Under the pieces are notes generated by a model. It searched no databases and had not been told where the DNA came from. It saw only the letters and a program-made list of their open reading frames with translations. Positions 44,757 through 55,540 of a stretch of DNA of 64,000 nucleotides are shown piece after piece. Numbering within the stretch: the stretch's first letter is position 1; each line of letters starts with the position of its first letter. Source of the DNA: Bremia lactucae (taxonomy: Eukaryota; Oomycota; Peronosporomycetes; Peronosporales; Peronosporaceae); contig NW_027152020.1 of assembly GCF_004359215.1 (NCBI RefSeq), positions 26,903 to 90,902 on the forward strand, written 5' to 3'. Position numbers and translations under genes: made by a program.

Positions 44757-45740
44757 AATCCTTCCCACGACCCGCGTCTCTGCGTGTGTACGTGAGGATG
44801 AGCCTCAATATTAATTGGGCTCATTTCCCCAACCTCCCCGAACATCCTCGGGAGGTGGCAGGGCTTATGGCGCAGGGACTTAGTGAACAAGCCCTGGCCA
44901 GGCTCCTAGGTAGTCCTCCTGAGCAACATGTTGCTTAGTTGGAGCAAATTGAGGCATTCGTGCTCGGACAGCGGAGATCAGCGTCCTAGACACAGTGCCA
45001 TGCTGCGGCGGAGTTCGCCACGCAGACTCAGGATGAGCTGACCATGAGCAGGCTTGGAGCGAGGCTCTCAACAGGACTGTTGAGATTCTCTCTGCCCGGC
45101 CGCATCGGCCGAGGCCCATTCAGATGGACCCGCCCAAGTTCGATGGAACTGCGGCGCACGCACACACGATTGTCCACTGGCTTCATCCGTGGAGGCAATG
45201 CGGTGTCGCGCAGCTCATCGAGGAATACAGCCGGATGGTGTCGTACGCCATGTCGCATCTGCGCGGTAAGGTCTCAGAGTGGGCTTACTCGGTTCTTATA
45301 GCGGACAGAAAGGCGTTTCCTGCATAGGCGACCTTCAAGGAAAAGATTCGCGCCATGTATCAGCCGCCGAACAACGAAGTGTTGCTTTAGGCGCGCTTCT
45401 TTTGAGCGCGAAAGGCGAAGCGATCTCTGCAAGAGTATGTGCAAGAGATGCGCTCGCCGTCGGCGCCCATTACTGTAGGTCCGATTCCGGAGCTCATTAA
45501 GGTGCCCAATTTTATGAATGGACTGTGGGATGGCCCATTGTGACAGGCCCTTCTCAGAAAGGTGCGGTCGACGATAGAAAAGACAATCCAAATTGATTGC
45601 CTAAGTTGTAGAGCAATCCTACAACAATGCCTCGGCGACAGCTTGGTATAAGCCGTCGGCCGAGAGGTCAGATGTCACTCCCATGGACTTGGGCAATGTA
45701 GACAACGTCTGCATTGCCCAAGTCCATGGGAGTGACATCT
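44757..45740 (+). pseudogene. Family A gag, copy 1 (truncated)
   Basis: The gag leader (SLRVYVRMSLNINWAHFPNL) is followed from 45,124 by MDPPKFDGTAAHAHTIVHW, the capsid start, then after stops YQPPNNEVLL, LQEYVQEM and LRKVRSTIEKTI. Several in-frame stops are present. It is cut by the assembly join before the knuckle. Confidence 0.8.
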
Positions 45741-45741
45741 N

Positions 45742-46919
45742 CGGATTACCGCTCCCGTGACGACACTTAACCAGAGTACTTAGTGTGTTGGGTGAGGTCG
45801 CTTACGCGCCCACCACAACTACCTCACTGCACGCAAGAGAAGCAGGTTAAACCGCTTCCTCGCTGTGCTAGGGTGTGTGTCTAAGTAGAGCGTGGACGCA
45901 TTACGACGTGCCCGCCTACACTTGGTAGCACTTGAAATCCTTCCCACGACCCGCGTCTCTGCGTGTGTACGTGAGGATGAGCCTCAATATTAATTGGGCT
46001 CATTTCCCCAACCTCCCCGAACATCCTCGGGAGGTGGCAGGGCTTATGGCGCAGGGACTTAGTGAACAAGCCCTGGCCAGGCTCCTAGGTAGTCCTCCTG
46101 AGCAACATGTTGCTTAGTTGGAGCAAATTGAGGCATTCGTGCTCGGACAGCGGAGATCAGCGTCCTAGACACAGTGCCATGCTGCGGCGGAGTTCGCCAC
46201 GCAGACTCAGGATGAGCTGACCATGAGCAGGCTTGGAGCGAGGCTCTCAACAGGACTGTTGAGATTCTCTCTGCCCGGCCGCATCGGCCGAGGCCCATTC
46301 AGATGGACCCGCCCAAGTTCGATGGAACTGCGGCGCACGCACACACGATTGTCCACTGGCTTCATCCGTGGAGGCAATGCGGTGTCGCGCAGCTCATCGA
46401 GGAATACAGCCGGATGGTGTCGTACGCCATGTCGCATCTGCGCGGTAAGGTCTCAGAGTGGGCTTACTCGGTTCTTATAGCGGACAGAAAGGCGTTTCCT
46501 GCATAGGCGACCTTCAAGGAAAAGATTCGCGCCATGTATCAGCCGCCGAACAACGAAGTGTTGCTTTAGGCGCGCTTCTTTTGAGCGCGAAAGGCGAAGC
46601 GATCTCTGCAAGAGTATGTGCAAGAGATGCGCTCGCCGTCGGCGCCCATTACTGTAGGTCCGATTCCGGAGCTCATTAAGGTGCCCAATTTTATGAATGG
46701 ACTGTGGGATGGCCCATTGTGACAGGCCCTTCTCAGAAAGGTGCGGTCGACGATAGAAAAGACAATCCAAATTGATTGCCTAAGTTGTAGAGCAATCCTA
46801 CAACAATGCCTCGGCGACAGCTTGGTATAAGCCGTCGGCCGAGAGGTCAGATGTCACTCCCATGGACTTGGGCAATGTAGACAACGTCTGCATTGCCCAA
46901 GTCCATGGGAGTGACATCT
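45742..46919 (+). repeat. Partial tandem duplication of LTR end plus gag, copy 2
   Basis: It starts right after the N at 45,741 with the LTR sequence CGGATTACCGC and continues into gag and the fold-back hairpin; unlike copy 1 it then runs on into the rest of gag. Confidence 0.85.
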
Positions 46920-47130
46920 GCTAAAAATGCGGCATGCGCGGCCAAATGATGGCTCGCTGCTATGCCAGGGTCTCTGCTGAGGCAAAGATGCCCAGCGAGA
47001 AGACTCCCTTTCCCAGAAGGCGATGGCAAGAACCACGTGCGAGACGCATGAGTTCTGCATCGACCACTATGGGGGTCGGGAAATGCAGAGCGCTGTAGGG
47101 GCGGGATGCCCAGCTGACGCGGACTCTGAA
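45936..47130 (+). pseudogene. Family A gag, copy 2
   Basis: The capsid start MDPPKFDG is at 46,303, with the same stops as copy 1. After the hairpin at 46,848-46,920 the gag tail continues to about 47,130 (CETHEFCIDHYGGREMQ). The hairpin disrupts the segment where other copies read straight through. Confidence 0.8.
46848..46920. repeat. 73-bp fold-back hairpin within gag
   Basis: Arms of 35 bp with one mismatch surround a 3-base loop (AAC). The central AGAC/GTCT is an imperfect palindrome that also exists in the undisrupted homologue near 12,500, while the outer arm is a reversed copy of the preceding gag sequence. Copy 1 of the tandem duplication ends exactly where this hairpin ends (45,740). 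Confidence 0.9.
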
Positions 47131-48819
47131 GCTATCCCTAAGTTCAGAGTTGTAGAACAAATGGGTAGCATAGTCCCTGAGGTCTTAAAATTTCGGACCT
47201 CAACCCCCCTGCTGGTCTATAGCGCTCAAGTACGAGGCTATGACCTGGTGATGACCCTCCTAGTGGATTCGGGTGCATCATAAAATCTTGTAAAACTCGC
47301 GGCTCTGAGAAAGAGACCGGCCAGAATAGCAAGCGAGAAGAGGCGACCGTTCGTTTGGGGAACGGCGCGCTCGTTAAGTCTGAGGGAGTTCAGGTAGAAC
47401 TCGCCTTCAGCTTTACTGACTTCTCTTGTAAAGTGAAGTTCACAGTGCTAGGTATGGAGAGTCCGTATGACCTCATCCTAGGCATGTCATGGTTGACAAA
47501 ACACTAACCATGGATAGACTGGCGTACACGCACAGTTGCGAACTCTACGCAGGATACCGGAAAGGATGTGCTCCTGCGAGATGCGTACGCAACTGATGTC
47601 GTGTCAAACACAGTTGAGGGTGCGATGACGGGATGTCAAACGTCACCAATTCCTACCCAGCTCGTGGAGACTGAGGTAGTGAATAGGACGATGACAAGTA
47701 GTCATGCGTCCGAATGTCCTGCACAGAGCCGAGAGCCTGTGGCAGTAGACGGCGAGCTGACAAGAAGTCATGCGTCGCATAAACCGGCACAGTGCCAAGA
47801 GCCTGGTGCGGTTGGAAGGGGTGCGTTGTCCAGGAGTGCAACAGCACCTGCTTCCCAGTTAAAAGGTCGTGCTGACTTGAAGAACGAGTACTCGACAAAC
47901 TAGGACGATCAAAGGCACGTCTAAACGAGTGCACTTTGGGTCAGTCTCTAATAAAGAGGAAGGGCCTTCGAACGAGGTGTATGAGTCAGTCAAAGACGAA
48001 ATTGCGGAGGCATCCTCAGTCGAGGTGCTCCGGCAAGTCTTTAAATCTGCCGAGGAGATAGTAAATCTCCAGGAGATATCGTGGGATCTGTTCCTTGCCG
48101 AATTAAAGAAAGGAAATATCCACGAAATAGTCGCACCAGTTCCAGAAGAGAACTTGGTGAACTGTTGCTCTTCGTCCACAATGGACGAGAGCGTTCTAGA
48201 AACGGACAAAAAGAAACAGCTCGCTGCTCAAGGCTGGGATGCCTTGAGAGACAGTCCGTTCTTTGAGGTTCTGTGGAAACATCGCGATGTGTTCCCAGAA
48301 GAAGTGCCAAGCCGCCTACCAGCAGATAGGGGCATCGCGCACGAGATAGACCTCGAACCTGGCACCAAGTATTGTGTGACCAGGCAATGGCCGTTGCAAA
48401 AAGAACAAGTCGATTATATCGATGAGTACTTCGACAAGCGAGCCAAGGTGGGACATGTGCGTGACAGCAAATCGCCTCACTGCAGCCCGCACTTTTGTGT
48501 GCGTAAAGCCACAGCTGGATAGCGCGTGGTTCATGCTTTCAATAAGCTAGACACGGCGACCATACGGCTCAAACGCCAATATGGTGGAAGGATATTTTGT
48601 TGAGCTCCATGGGAAAGTCAACTATCTTTTCCGCATTGATTTGAAGGTTGGCTACTATCAGGTACTCATGAGAGAGCTCGATGTAGCCAAAACGGCAGTA
48701 AGCACCCCAAGCGGTATGCTTTGGGAGTGGCTTGTGATGCCCCAAGGGTTGAAAAACGCACAAGCGACATTCAACCGAGTGGTGGCTCACGTGATGCGTC
48801 AGCACCGTGCCTACGCACC
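47131..48819 (+). pseudogene. Family A protease, linker and RT first half
   Basis: The retropepsin core LLVDSGAS is at about 47,262-47,283, followed by a stop. A linker with two degenerate repeats (SHASxxPAQxxEPxAV) is at 47,690-47,830. From 47,929 an open RT lead-in is present (AEASSVEVLRQVFKSAEEIV; YCVTRQWPLQKEQVDYIDEY). RT continues at 48,581-48,819 (LVMPQGLKNAQATFNRVVAH, RAYAP). It is interrupted exactly before the YFDD active site by the copia piece. Confidence 0.88.
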
Positions 48820-49535
48820 CCATGTCAAAGACTGGAGCGGTGTGCGCTCCTTCGGCTTGCAATAAGCTTTTGGCTATTATATTTGCTTGTTATCACCTCA
48901 CTATATGACGTTGCTTTCTCCCCATCATTCTCTTCAGTGTTGAGGCAGCAAGCGAGCCGAATTTGCCCTCAAAGTCTTCCAAGTTAAACACTCCTCGAGG
49001 ATGGTTTGATAACTCTTGTTCATAGCGAACGACACCTCGTTTCTTGCGCATCAGACGCACCATCCACTTTTCTTCTCCATCCCTACCAGGAATGCTAGAT
49101 GCTTGCGTGGAAACACATCCTGTTGGCTCTTTGTGCCTTCCAGTTGTCGAGTGTGGGCGCAAAGGTGGCGTTTTAGGGTCCTTTACCGGTGGTGCTTGGA
49201 TATTTGAGTTGTCTATTACCACGTTGTCAATCACGTCGAAAATGCCCTGGTACCGCTTATCTTTGTCTTGCTTGCTGGGCTTTCGTCAAAAGTCACACTC
49301 GAGATATGACGTTTGAGCCGTCAGTTGCAATAATGAGTCTGTATGCCTTCTGATGTTTTGCGTATTCCAGAAGATAACACTTAGTCTCAGAATCGTCTAG
49401 CTTCTTCGCCTTTCTATGGCGAGATGTGCATAGCATACGGTACCAAAGACACGCATGTGCTCTACTTGTGGTTTCCGCTTGAATACCAGCTCAAAAGGAC
49501 ATGATTTTTTGCTGACGAATTCGGCAGTACACTTT
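48820..49535 (-). mobile_element. Ty1/copia fragment inserted in RT
   Basis: The reverse strand encodes the end of a copia integrase and the following linker: KSCPFELVFKRKPQVEHMRV and FGTVCYAHLAIERRRS (about 49,510-49,400), a segment ending VTFDESP near 49,290, and 49,234-48,893 (KTPPLRPHSTTGRHKEPTG). There are no LTRs or other domains, so it is a fragment and not a complete copia element. It separates RT at AYAP from DDVFMHSK. Confidence 0.8.
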
Positions 49536-49713
49536 GACGATGTATTCATGCATAGTAAAAGACGGGCTGAGCGCAATAGAGTCGCACAAGCATCATTTAG
49601 ACGCTGTGTTGCAGACTTTGAAGGACGCCAAATTGTAGGCCAACTTGCAAAAGTGCATTGGGGTCCCCGAGATACCTGTGCTAGGTGTACGAGCAGGCAA
49701 AGACAAGCTAAAA
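49536..49713 (+). pseudogene. Family A RT piece after the copia insertion
   Basis: It begins TTTGACGATGTATTCATG (FDDVFMHS in frame, the RT active site) and continues with shifted RT palm/thumb sequence to the N at 49,714. The same piece, with the same copia join, occurs reversed at 62,940-63,173. Confidence 0.85.
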
Positions 49714-49714
49714 N

Positions 49715-51024
49715 TTTCAGCCGTCGACGTTGGCAGCCATGAAGGCATACCACGTGACGAGCTCATTGGCCTCTGAGATAAAAGAGAGCTACAGTCAGGA
49801 CGACCACTGTCGCCTGCTGTTGGATCACTTCGGTGGACGAAAGGTTTCCCTTCCGTCGCACCTGAAAGCTAAGCTCAATCGCTTTAGCTACAGCGATGGC
49901 CTGTTATGGCATCAGCTGTCACCTTGTGATCCCTTGAGAATCTATGTGCCTCATGACACAGATCTCAAGCTGATGATCCTTCACGAGCACCATGATGCGC
50001 CATCTAGTGGGCATCTGGGCCGTGAAAATGCATTCTTACGAGTGTCAGAGGAATTCTGGTGGCCACATCTATATAGATGGCTGGCCAACTATATTCGCTC
50101 TTGCGAACAGTGTCAGCGCATTAAGCCTGCACCGTCCAGCAGTGCGCCACTGAAGCCGCTACCGATTCCAACCAACTGTTGGAAGTCAGTAAGTCTGGAC
50201 TTCATGTTTGGCATGCCGCCCGATCATAAGGGTCGGACGGGGCTCGTCGTCTTTGTAGACAGACTGAGCAAAATGATGCATTTAGCACCATGTAAAACAT
50301 CGATCACAGGCTAAAAGGCAGCTTTCTTGTTAGTGATGCCCCCCCACTAGACTTGGGCTGCGAACAAACGAGACTGGCGTCCGAGGATGGCGCAGTCCGT
50401 TAATATAGAACGGTGTGTTTCACCCGTGCTGGTGTGGACCCTGTTAGTTGTAGCGAACTCCATAAAGGAAAATTGCTTAGCTCGGTGCGAAAGAGGGACA
50501 TTGTTTCGTCAATATGACGATGACCCGCGAGGGTATCATCTCAACGAAAAAAACTTGCCCTAGTGACCCTGTCAGTTAAGCAGTGGTCAATAAAAAAACG
50601 CCTTATGACCGACCTCTCGGTGGTATCATAGGCGGGTCTGATGCTAAAAGCGTGAGCGAGGCTCAACGCTTCGTGGATGAGCGGTTAGCCATCACACGTA
50701 TAGTCCGTGACGCAATGGCAAGCGCACAGGACAAGCAAAAAATTTATGCGGACCGAAATGTTCGCAAAGATAATGATCGCTTTAAAGGCAGTGAAGAAGT
50801 ATTATTAAGTTCTGCTACCCTACTTAAGAATGCAATTTCTATACTATCTGGAGGTACTACGAAGTTGTTGCCGCGTTTCATTGGGCCCTTTACGGTGGTA
50901 GAAGAGGTTGGAGACCTAAATTATAGGCTCACCTTCCCCAGTATATGAAGACGCACCCCGTATTTTACGTGGGTCGTCTAAAGAAGGTATGTAGACCCAA
51001 ATGAGGTCACATATCCCCATCCGT
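49715..51024 (+). pseudogene. Family A integrase
   Basis: It has the longest clean integrase frame in the window, 49,730-50,314: zinc domain (LKLMILHEHHDAPSSGHLGR, SCEQCQRIKPAP) and core start (LDFMFGMPPDHKGRTGLVVF). The rest of the core is deleted after 50,314. 50,583-50,948 is the C-terminal module (LLPRFIGPFTVVEEVGDLNY). Beyond about 51,025 the sense frame stays open to 51,332 (ending RRSAALIACD), overlapping the antisense ORF. Confidence 0.88.
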
Positions 51025-52523
51025 CTAAGGAGACCGATGGTGACGCCGACTGTGAGTCGAGCGTCGTTCGTATGAGGGGGGCGGTGAAGGCGAAAAGCTA
51101 TCGGACCGACTCCTCCCACCACGAACAGGACTTGGAGAGCGAGGGGCATCACGCGAGTAACGCGGATCCATCAGCATTTTTTTATCCTTTCAAAGAGGTC
51201 CAAGCAAGTCTTCAGGTGTTCATAACCCTGACGAGCCTTCGCTCAGACATCAACGAGATCCGAGGTCAGTCGCGAGACTTGAACCTCGAGATCCGCATAC
51301 GTCGTTCAGCAGCACTTATTGCATGTGACTGAACGGACGAAGGTAAGGCTGCGGCAATAATTTGGGTGAGATCGCCATTTCTATCGGGCGCCGCCTGCAC
51401 TAATGGATGCGGGTGGGTATCAACGCTTCCTTGTTGGAAGGTCGTTTGCCCACCGCTCCGTGAGGCAAGGGTATCAGATCCTCGTCTAATCGAAATGTTA
51501 CCCGAAGAGTTTCGACTTTTGGGAACCGATCGATACTCTACGTATTGACGTACCCGGCTTGGTGACTTTCTATGAATAGGAGCACCAGCTGAGGCCTCTT
51601 CGCTAGTCTCAAATGGACTAGCAGAAGCAGCGTTGTTCGAAGAATAGGGGGTACAGTACCGCCCATGATTTCTTTCACACGCCAGCGGGCGAAATTAATT
51701 CGTTGCGACCGCTGTTTCATCGCATCGGAATGCGGATGAATGCGGCGCAGGAGTTCCGCCTCCTATTAACGGGCGTTTCATTTGAACGCAACACGACCGG
51801 AATTAGGAAAATACGCCCAAGCGATTTTCCCTGAGCCCTCCGTGATTTAAGACGCCATAATAATTATGTGCGTCTACAAGAGCGCGCTTTAGGAGCGACG
51901 CTCTTGGCCCGTTTAAACGAGGCCATTTAGATGGAGGGGGCATCAATGGTATGCCACCCGTCACATAGCCACGTTCAAAACGAATGGCTTGTGACACCGA
52001 CTGAGCACGTTCACGTGTCGTCGGCGGAGCTTTAGGCTCCTAATCCTCAATGTCAGAACCATTATGGATTATGGTCTGAGCATAAGGCGTTGAGCTTAAA
52101 CCCAACGGAGCAGTGGCTGCGCCTTTATGGGCAGCGCTCTCATTATCTGTCGCTGCGCTATTCAGCGTAGACGACGAGACAGCATTCGTAAACGTTGCCG
52201 TCTCCATGTTGTGAGTCATGAGAGAAGTTTGAATGGACAATAATGCGCCATCATCATTCACATGAGCTCGTTGTCCGCATCACTACTATGAGGTGACGGC
52301 AACGGTGTTGACTCATTGTGGTCGACAATGAGCGACGAATCAACATCCTCACTGTTAACGTGGGATGGATCCTTTAGCCCCGTTAACGCGACAGCAGCAG
52401 TAGCTGTCGGCGTTTCGACTAAGGCATTAGACGCGGCCGGCGACTGCGGCGCGTGCGCTAAGTGTGAGGTTGAGTGGGCGTCCTCGCAGACGACCCACCA
52501 ACGTGGCCCCATTTCGGTGGCAT
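51025..52523 (-). CDS. Antisense ORF of the complete family A element, with RS-rich tail
   Basis: It lies between pol and the 3' polypurine tract, on the opposite strand. ATG 52,523 (MPPKWG) starts a basic region, then DPSHVNSEDVDSSLIVDHNE and STPLPSPHSSDADNELM (52,512-52,258). Conserved central blocks: RGYVTGGIPLMPPPSKWPR (51,997-51,803) and KQRSQRINFARWRVKEIMGG (51,720-51,660). The tail is Arg/Ser-Pro-rich (RSPSPVRGGRSRSDSFSPSP then RRSTHSRRHHRSP) and stops at 51,025-51,027. A few frameshifts are present in this copy. The expected length is about 500 residues. The basic N terminus suggests nuclear entry and the RS tail RNA or chromatin contacts; these are inferences. No known family is recognised. 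Confidence 0.7.
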
Positions 52524-52642
52524 CTCTGGCGCCGTATATGGAAACACAGGTCGCTAGAGAGATTGAGTGAACTACCAGCTCATAAAGCTGCTCGCGGTTC
52601 CTCGCTCCTCTTTGACGAATTTAAAAATCTAAATTTGTTCTT

Positions 52643-52656
52643 AAAGGGGGGGATGG
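52643..52656 (+). promoter_or_regulatory. Polypurine tract of the complete family A element
   Basis: AAAGGGGGGGATGG lies directly before the 3' LTR. Confidence 0.8.
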
Positions 52657-53173
52657 TGTGTACTAATTTACACAGTCCCAATTAAGTACACTTGGTGTAC
52701 TTAAAGGGATAGTCAATTACCAAATTAAAGTAATTAGACCCAGCTCTCGGGTGTGGTCTACATTTGTGACCAACCCTTGTGTATATGATACACTTGGGTG
52801 CATTCACATTAGGAGGGATGACGCCTAGCGTCATCCGTTACGCGAGATATCTAGAAAGAAACGCTCGCAATACATATTAAGTGTTATCGATAGAGATTAC
52901 ATTTTAAATTGGTAAAAATAGGTATTCATATTTAATACGATTAAATGTAAATCAGTCTGAAAACTACTTCCTACTTGGTAAGTGCGCACGAGGAGCCGGA
53001 TTACCGCTCCCGTGACGACACTTAACCAACGTACTTAGTGCGTTGGGTGAGGTCGCCAACGCGCCCACCGCGACTACCTCACTGCACGCAAGAGAAACTG
53101 GTTAAACTGTTTCCTCGCTGTGCTAGGGTGTGTCTAAGTGGAGCGTGGCCGCATTACGACGTGCCCGCCTACA
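52657..53173 (+). mobile_element. 3' LTR of the complete family A element
   Basis: It starts TGTGTACTAATTTACACAG, with a small deletion relative to TGTAACGGGCTAAAG, and ends CCTACA, followed by the target duplication AATTG. It retains both inverted repeats of the 5' LTR. Confidence 0.88.
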
Positions 53174-53178
53174 AATTG
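53174..53178. repeat. Target-site duplication AATTG (right)
   Basis: It matches 44,207-44,211. The following 284 bp to 53,462 have no recognisable feature and should be the host or older sequence that received the insertion. Confidence 0.8.
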
Positions 53179-53462
53179 GCTGTATGGGTCATAGCATCCG
53201 ACCCATCAATCCATGAATAGGCGGTGAGTAATGAGTCACTTAAGCACCGCTACTTAATAAGACGTTAAGCGTCTCAATTTTCTCCCAAAACTGACTTCCA
53301 AAGGTTTTTGGGGACTTACTCCCTCAGTTTTCTTAGGATTAATTCCTTCCAGTATTCCGAGTGTGTTCTTTTCAACTGCTTGGAGCTGCTGTTGTTGCGC
53401 AACCATAGCGAGATCGATTGACTTTCTGAAAGATCTAAAATTATTACAATTTATCTCATAGA

Positions 53463-55210
53463 CAGGCGCGTTAATCTTCCTTGGATGCAGCTCTCTTAGC
53501 TAGCATTTTTGTCTTGGTCGACTCAACCAATTCGAATTTTGGTCCTTCGGCGCTGCCTACACATGTGCACAGCCGTCGGGATCTAACTCCACAATTTGAT
53601 AGGCAAAACACTGCCGTCATACTAGCAACCGAACCACAAGCGAGGCCATCGCACTCACTCGTAGTACATCCACACGCTTGAGGACGCTTTAAGACGTTCC
53701 CCAGATGACCATCTGATGAAGAAGAGATATGCATCGTAACGGATCGATGCTGCCAAGTTACGGACGCATGGTATTCCCAGGATGATATAAATAATCCAAA
53801 TACTGTTTAATAAAGTCATTAATATACAATTTATCTTCTTAGCGTGTACTTAATTTCAACCACTTCCTTTTAACTGTTATAATTGCGCCTGTTCAAGGCA
53901 AACTAGCATCCTCGTTAGTTATCAATCCCGTTAAACGAGCTGAACTTACGATCTTAAAGCGATTGGTGTCGGATGAAAGTGTTCGACGCCCCAAGATCGA
54001 CTTGAGCGCAAAGTGTGAAGTCGATTGCCACTTCAAGTGGCAATTTAATGAGACCAGAGGTAGTGATTTGTGTTTAAAAGAAACTGTGTCAAGTGGCCTG
54101 CAAATTCTCCTGAGGGTGCTGGATCAGCAAGGCGCTCCGAATCTATTGACCCCGACCATTTTTGGCGGACCACATCGCCGTTGCAATTTTGAAACGGCGT
54201 CGGGCCCTCCGCTATTCTTCGCGGAGGGTCGATCGTTTCGCTCACGAATTCTTGGCACCGCGCGTACACTCAAAGCGAAGTGTTCTTCCTTTTGGCAGAG
54301 ATTGCATCTTCGCAATCGCTTGTGATTTAAAGATCGAGGATTCTCGCTCTAAATATGAAAGAGGTCCATTGATTCGGGACAACCGGTCTCTTGTCGTCTC
54401 AATGGACGATAGGAACCGAGTCGATGAAAGCCTGCTTCAAACTGTCCTCCTTTCTGCTTGATCGCTTGATCTAGCGTTAATAATTCAAAGAAAAACAGGT
54501 GGATCTTGACGAAATCATCCACAAGATCTTTTATGAGCACAAAAAAATTATGTTCACGCTCTAGTTGGCTTTTACACGATGCAACTTACAAGGTATCGTG
54601 TGTGTTTGACGTAAGCAAAATGTCATTCTTGCCCTTTCATATAAAATGGGTCGTGAGTTTTGAGCCATCCGCCCAAATTGGACAAGTCGATATTCACTTT
54701 CGTCGCATCATCCTCGATGTGACGAGCTTCGATGGCATCGCCTAATTCGACAAGCCATCTTGACAAGAGGCGTCTTCGACTGCCTTGAACTTAAAGATAT
54801 CAATCTACAAGCTCTCGGGTCGACGCGACTGCGTCGGCCCGGCAGCACCATATGAATGCTGCTATCCCAACAATTTCAAACGTTGATTACCTTGTTCTCT
54901 CTACAGCTCTGCCTGTTAAGAGCCTTATGATAAAGCAAGGTTGCCCTTTTTCATGGCCGCGTCGAGCTGACCTTGGATAAAAAGGCGATAATCGCATGTT
55001 ATTTGTCTTATTTGCTGAGCGAACAACATTGCTCCGACGGCTGGCCCGCCTACAGTCCATCCTTTCGATGACTTTCCATTCGAGGTCACACAAATGAGTA
55101 AACATCTCACGCATGACGTGGAAACCTTAACACGTGACATCAAAGTTCGTGTCCTTATCCAAAACAATCGTGCTGGATGGTAATTACGTGCTCGTTGGAT
55201 GGACCACGGA
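53463..55210 (-). pseudogene. Family B protease and gag, reverse, strongly diverged
   Basis: The frame 53,734-53,471 has SECDGLACGSVASMTA (post-protease region). A knuckle-like CNLCQKEEHFALSV is at about 54,310-54,270, lacking the last cysteine. Gag pieces are at 54,540-54,349 and 55,221-54,887 (CDLEWKVIERMD, VGGPAVGAMLFA). It is more diverged than the other family B copies and may represent a sub-family. Confidence 0.75.
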
Positions 55211-55221
55211 GTGCTACACAT

Positions 55222-55500
55222 TGTAACGGAAAACTTTCGCTTGTATTGCTACAGTACATGTTATCTAAATTGGTAATAGTGTAGGAAGGTGCCTCGAAAT
55301 ATCACGTACCGGCCGTGCAGAAGGTGATTTTTAAGTTGCTAAGCGTTGGCTAAATAACAATAGGTAAATACTATGAAGTGCTTAGTATAGGAAAAAGTAA
55401 GACTACATTTGCTATATCTATGTCCTATGCACTTTTTCTTCTAGTTCTGACTTTCATATATAAATATGGACAATATGTATAGTTGACGTGATCCGTTAGC
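55222..55500 (-). mobile_element. Truncated family B-like LTR, reverse
   Basis: GTGCTACACATTGTAACGG matches the primer-site/LTR junction of family B copies, and the following AT-rich sequence aligns loosely with the LTR end. The outer LTR start is missing; forward pol follows from about 55,541. Confidence 0.55.
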
Positions 55501-55540
55501 GTCTACAAAGTACACTTCAGAGATAACCTAATCGCCGACG

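Larger units (their letters stand above)
44565..45740 (+). repeat. Partial tandem duplication of LTR end plus gag, copy 1
   Basis: It runs from CGGATTACCGCTCCCG in the LTR to the outer end of a hairpin, then a single N. The gag part matches copy 2 exactly at every point checked, at offset 1,179, while the LTR part differs at several positions. Confidence 0.85.
44212..53173 (+). mobile_element. Complete-ended family A Ty3/gypsy element
   Basis: It is bounded by LTRs and by the direct repeat AATTG at 44,207-44,211 and 53,174-53,178, a 5-bp target duplication as expected for Ty3/gypsy integrase. Order: LTR, primer site, gag (partly duplicated), protease, RT interrupted by a copia piece, integrase, antisense ORF, polypurine tract, LTR. 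RNase H is absent in this copy. Two single-N joins (45,741; 49,714) lie inside, so the internal order there is only as good as the assembly. By eye the LTRs differ at many sites, including a deletion near the start of the 3' one, so the insertion is not recent. Confidence 0.85.

Noticed and set aside
44207..53178. Treating the extra ORF as an envelope gene of an errantivirus-like element
   Set aside because: The frame is on the opposite strand and lacks a signal peptide, transmembrane segment and cysteine pattern.
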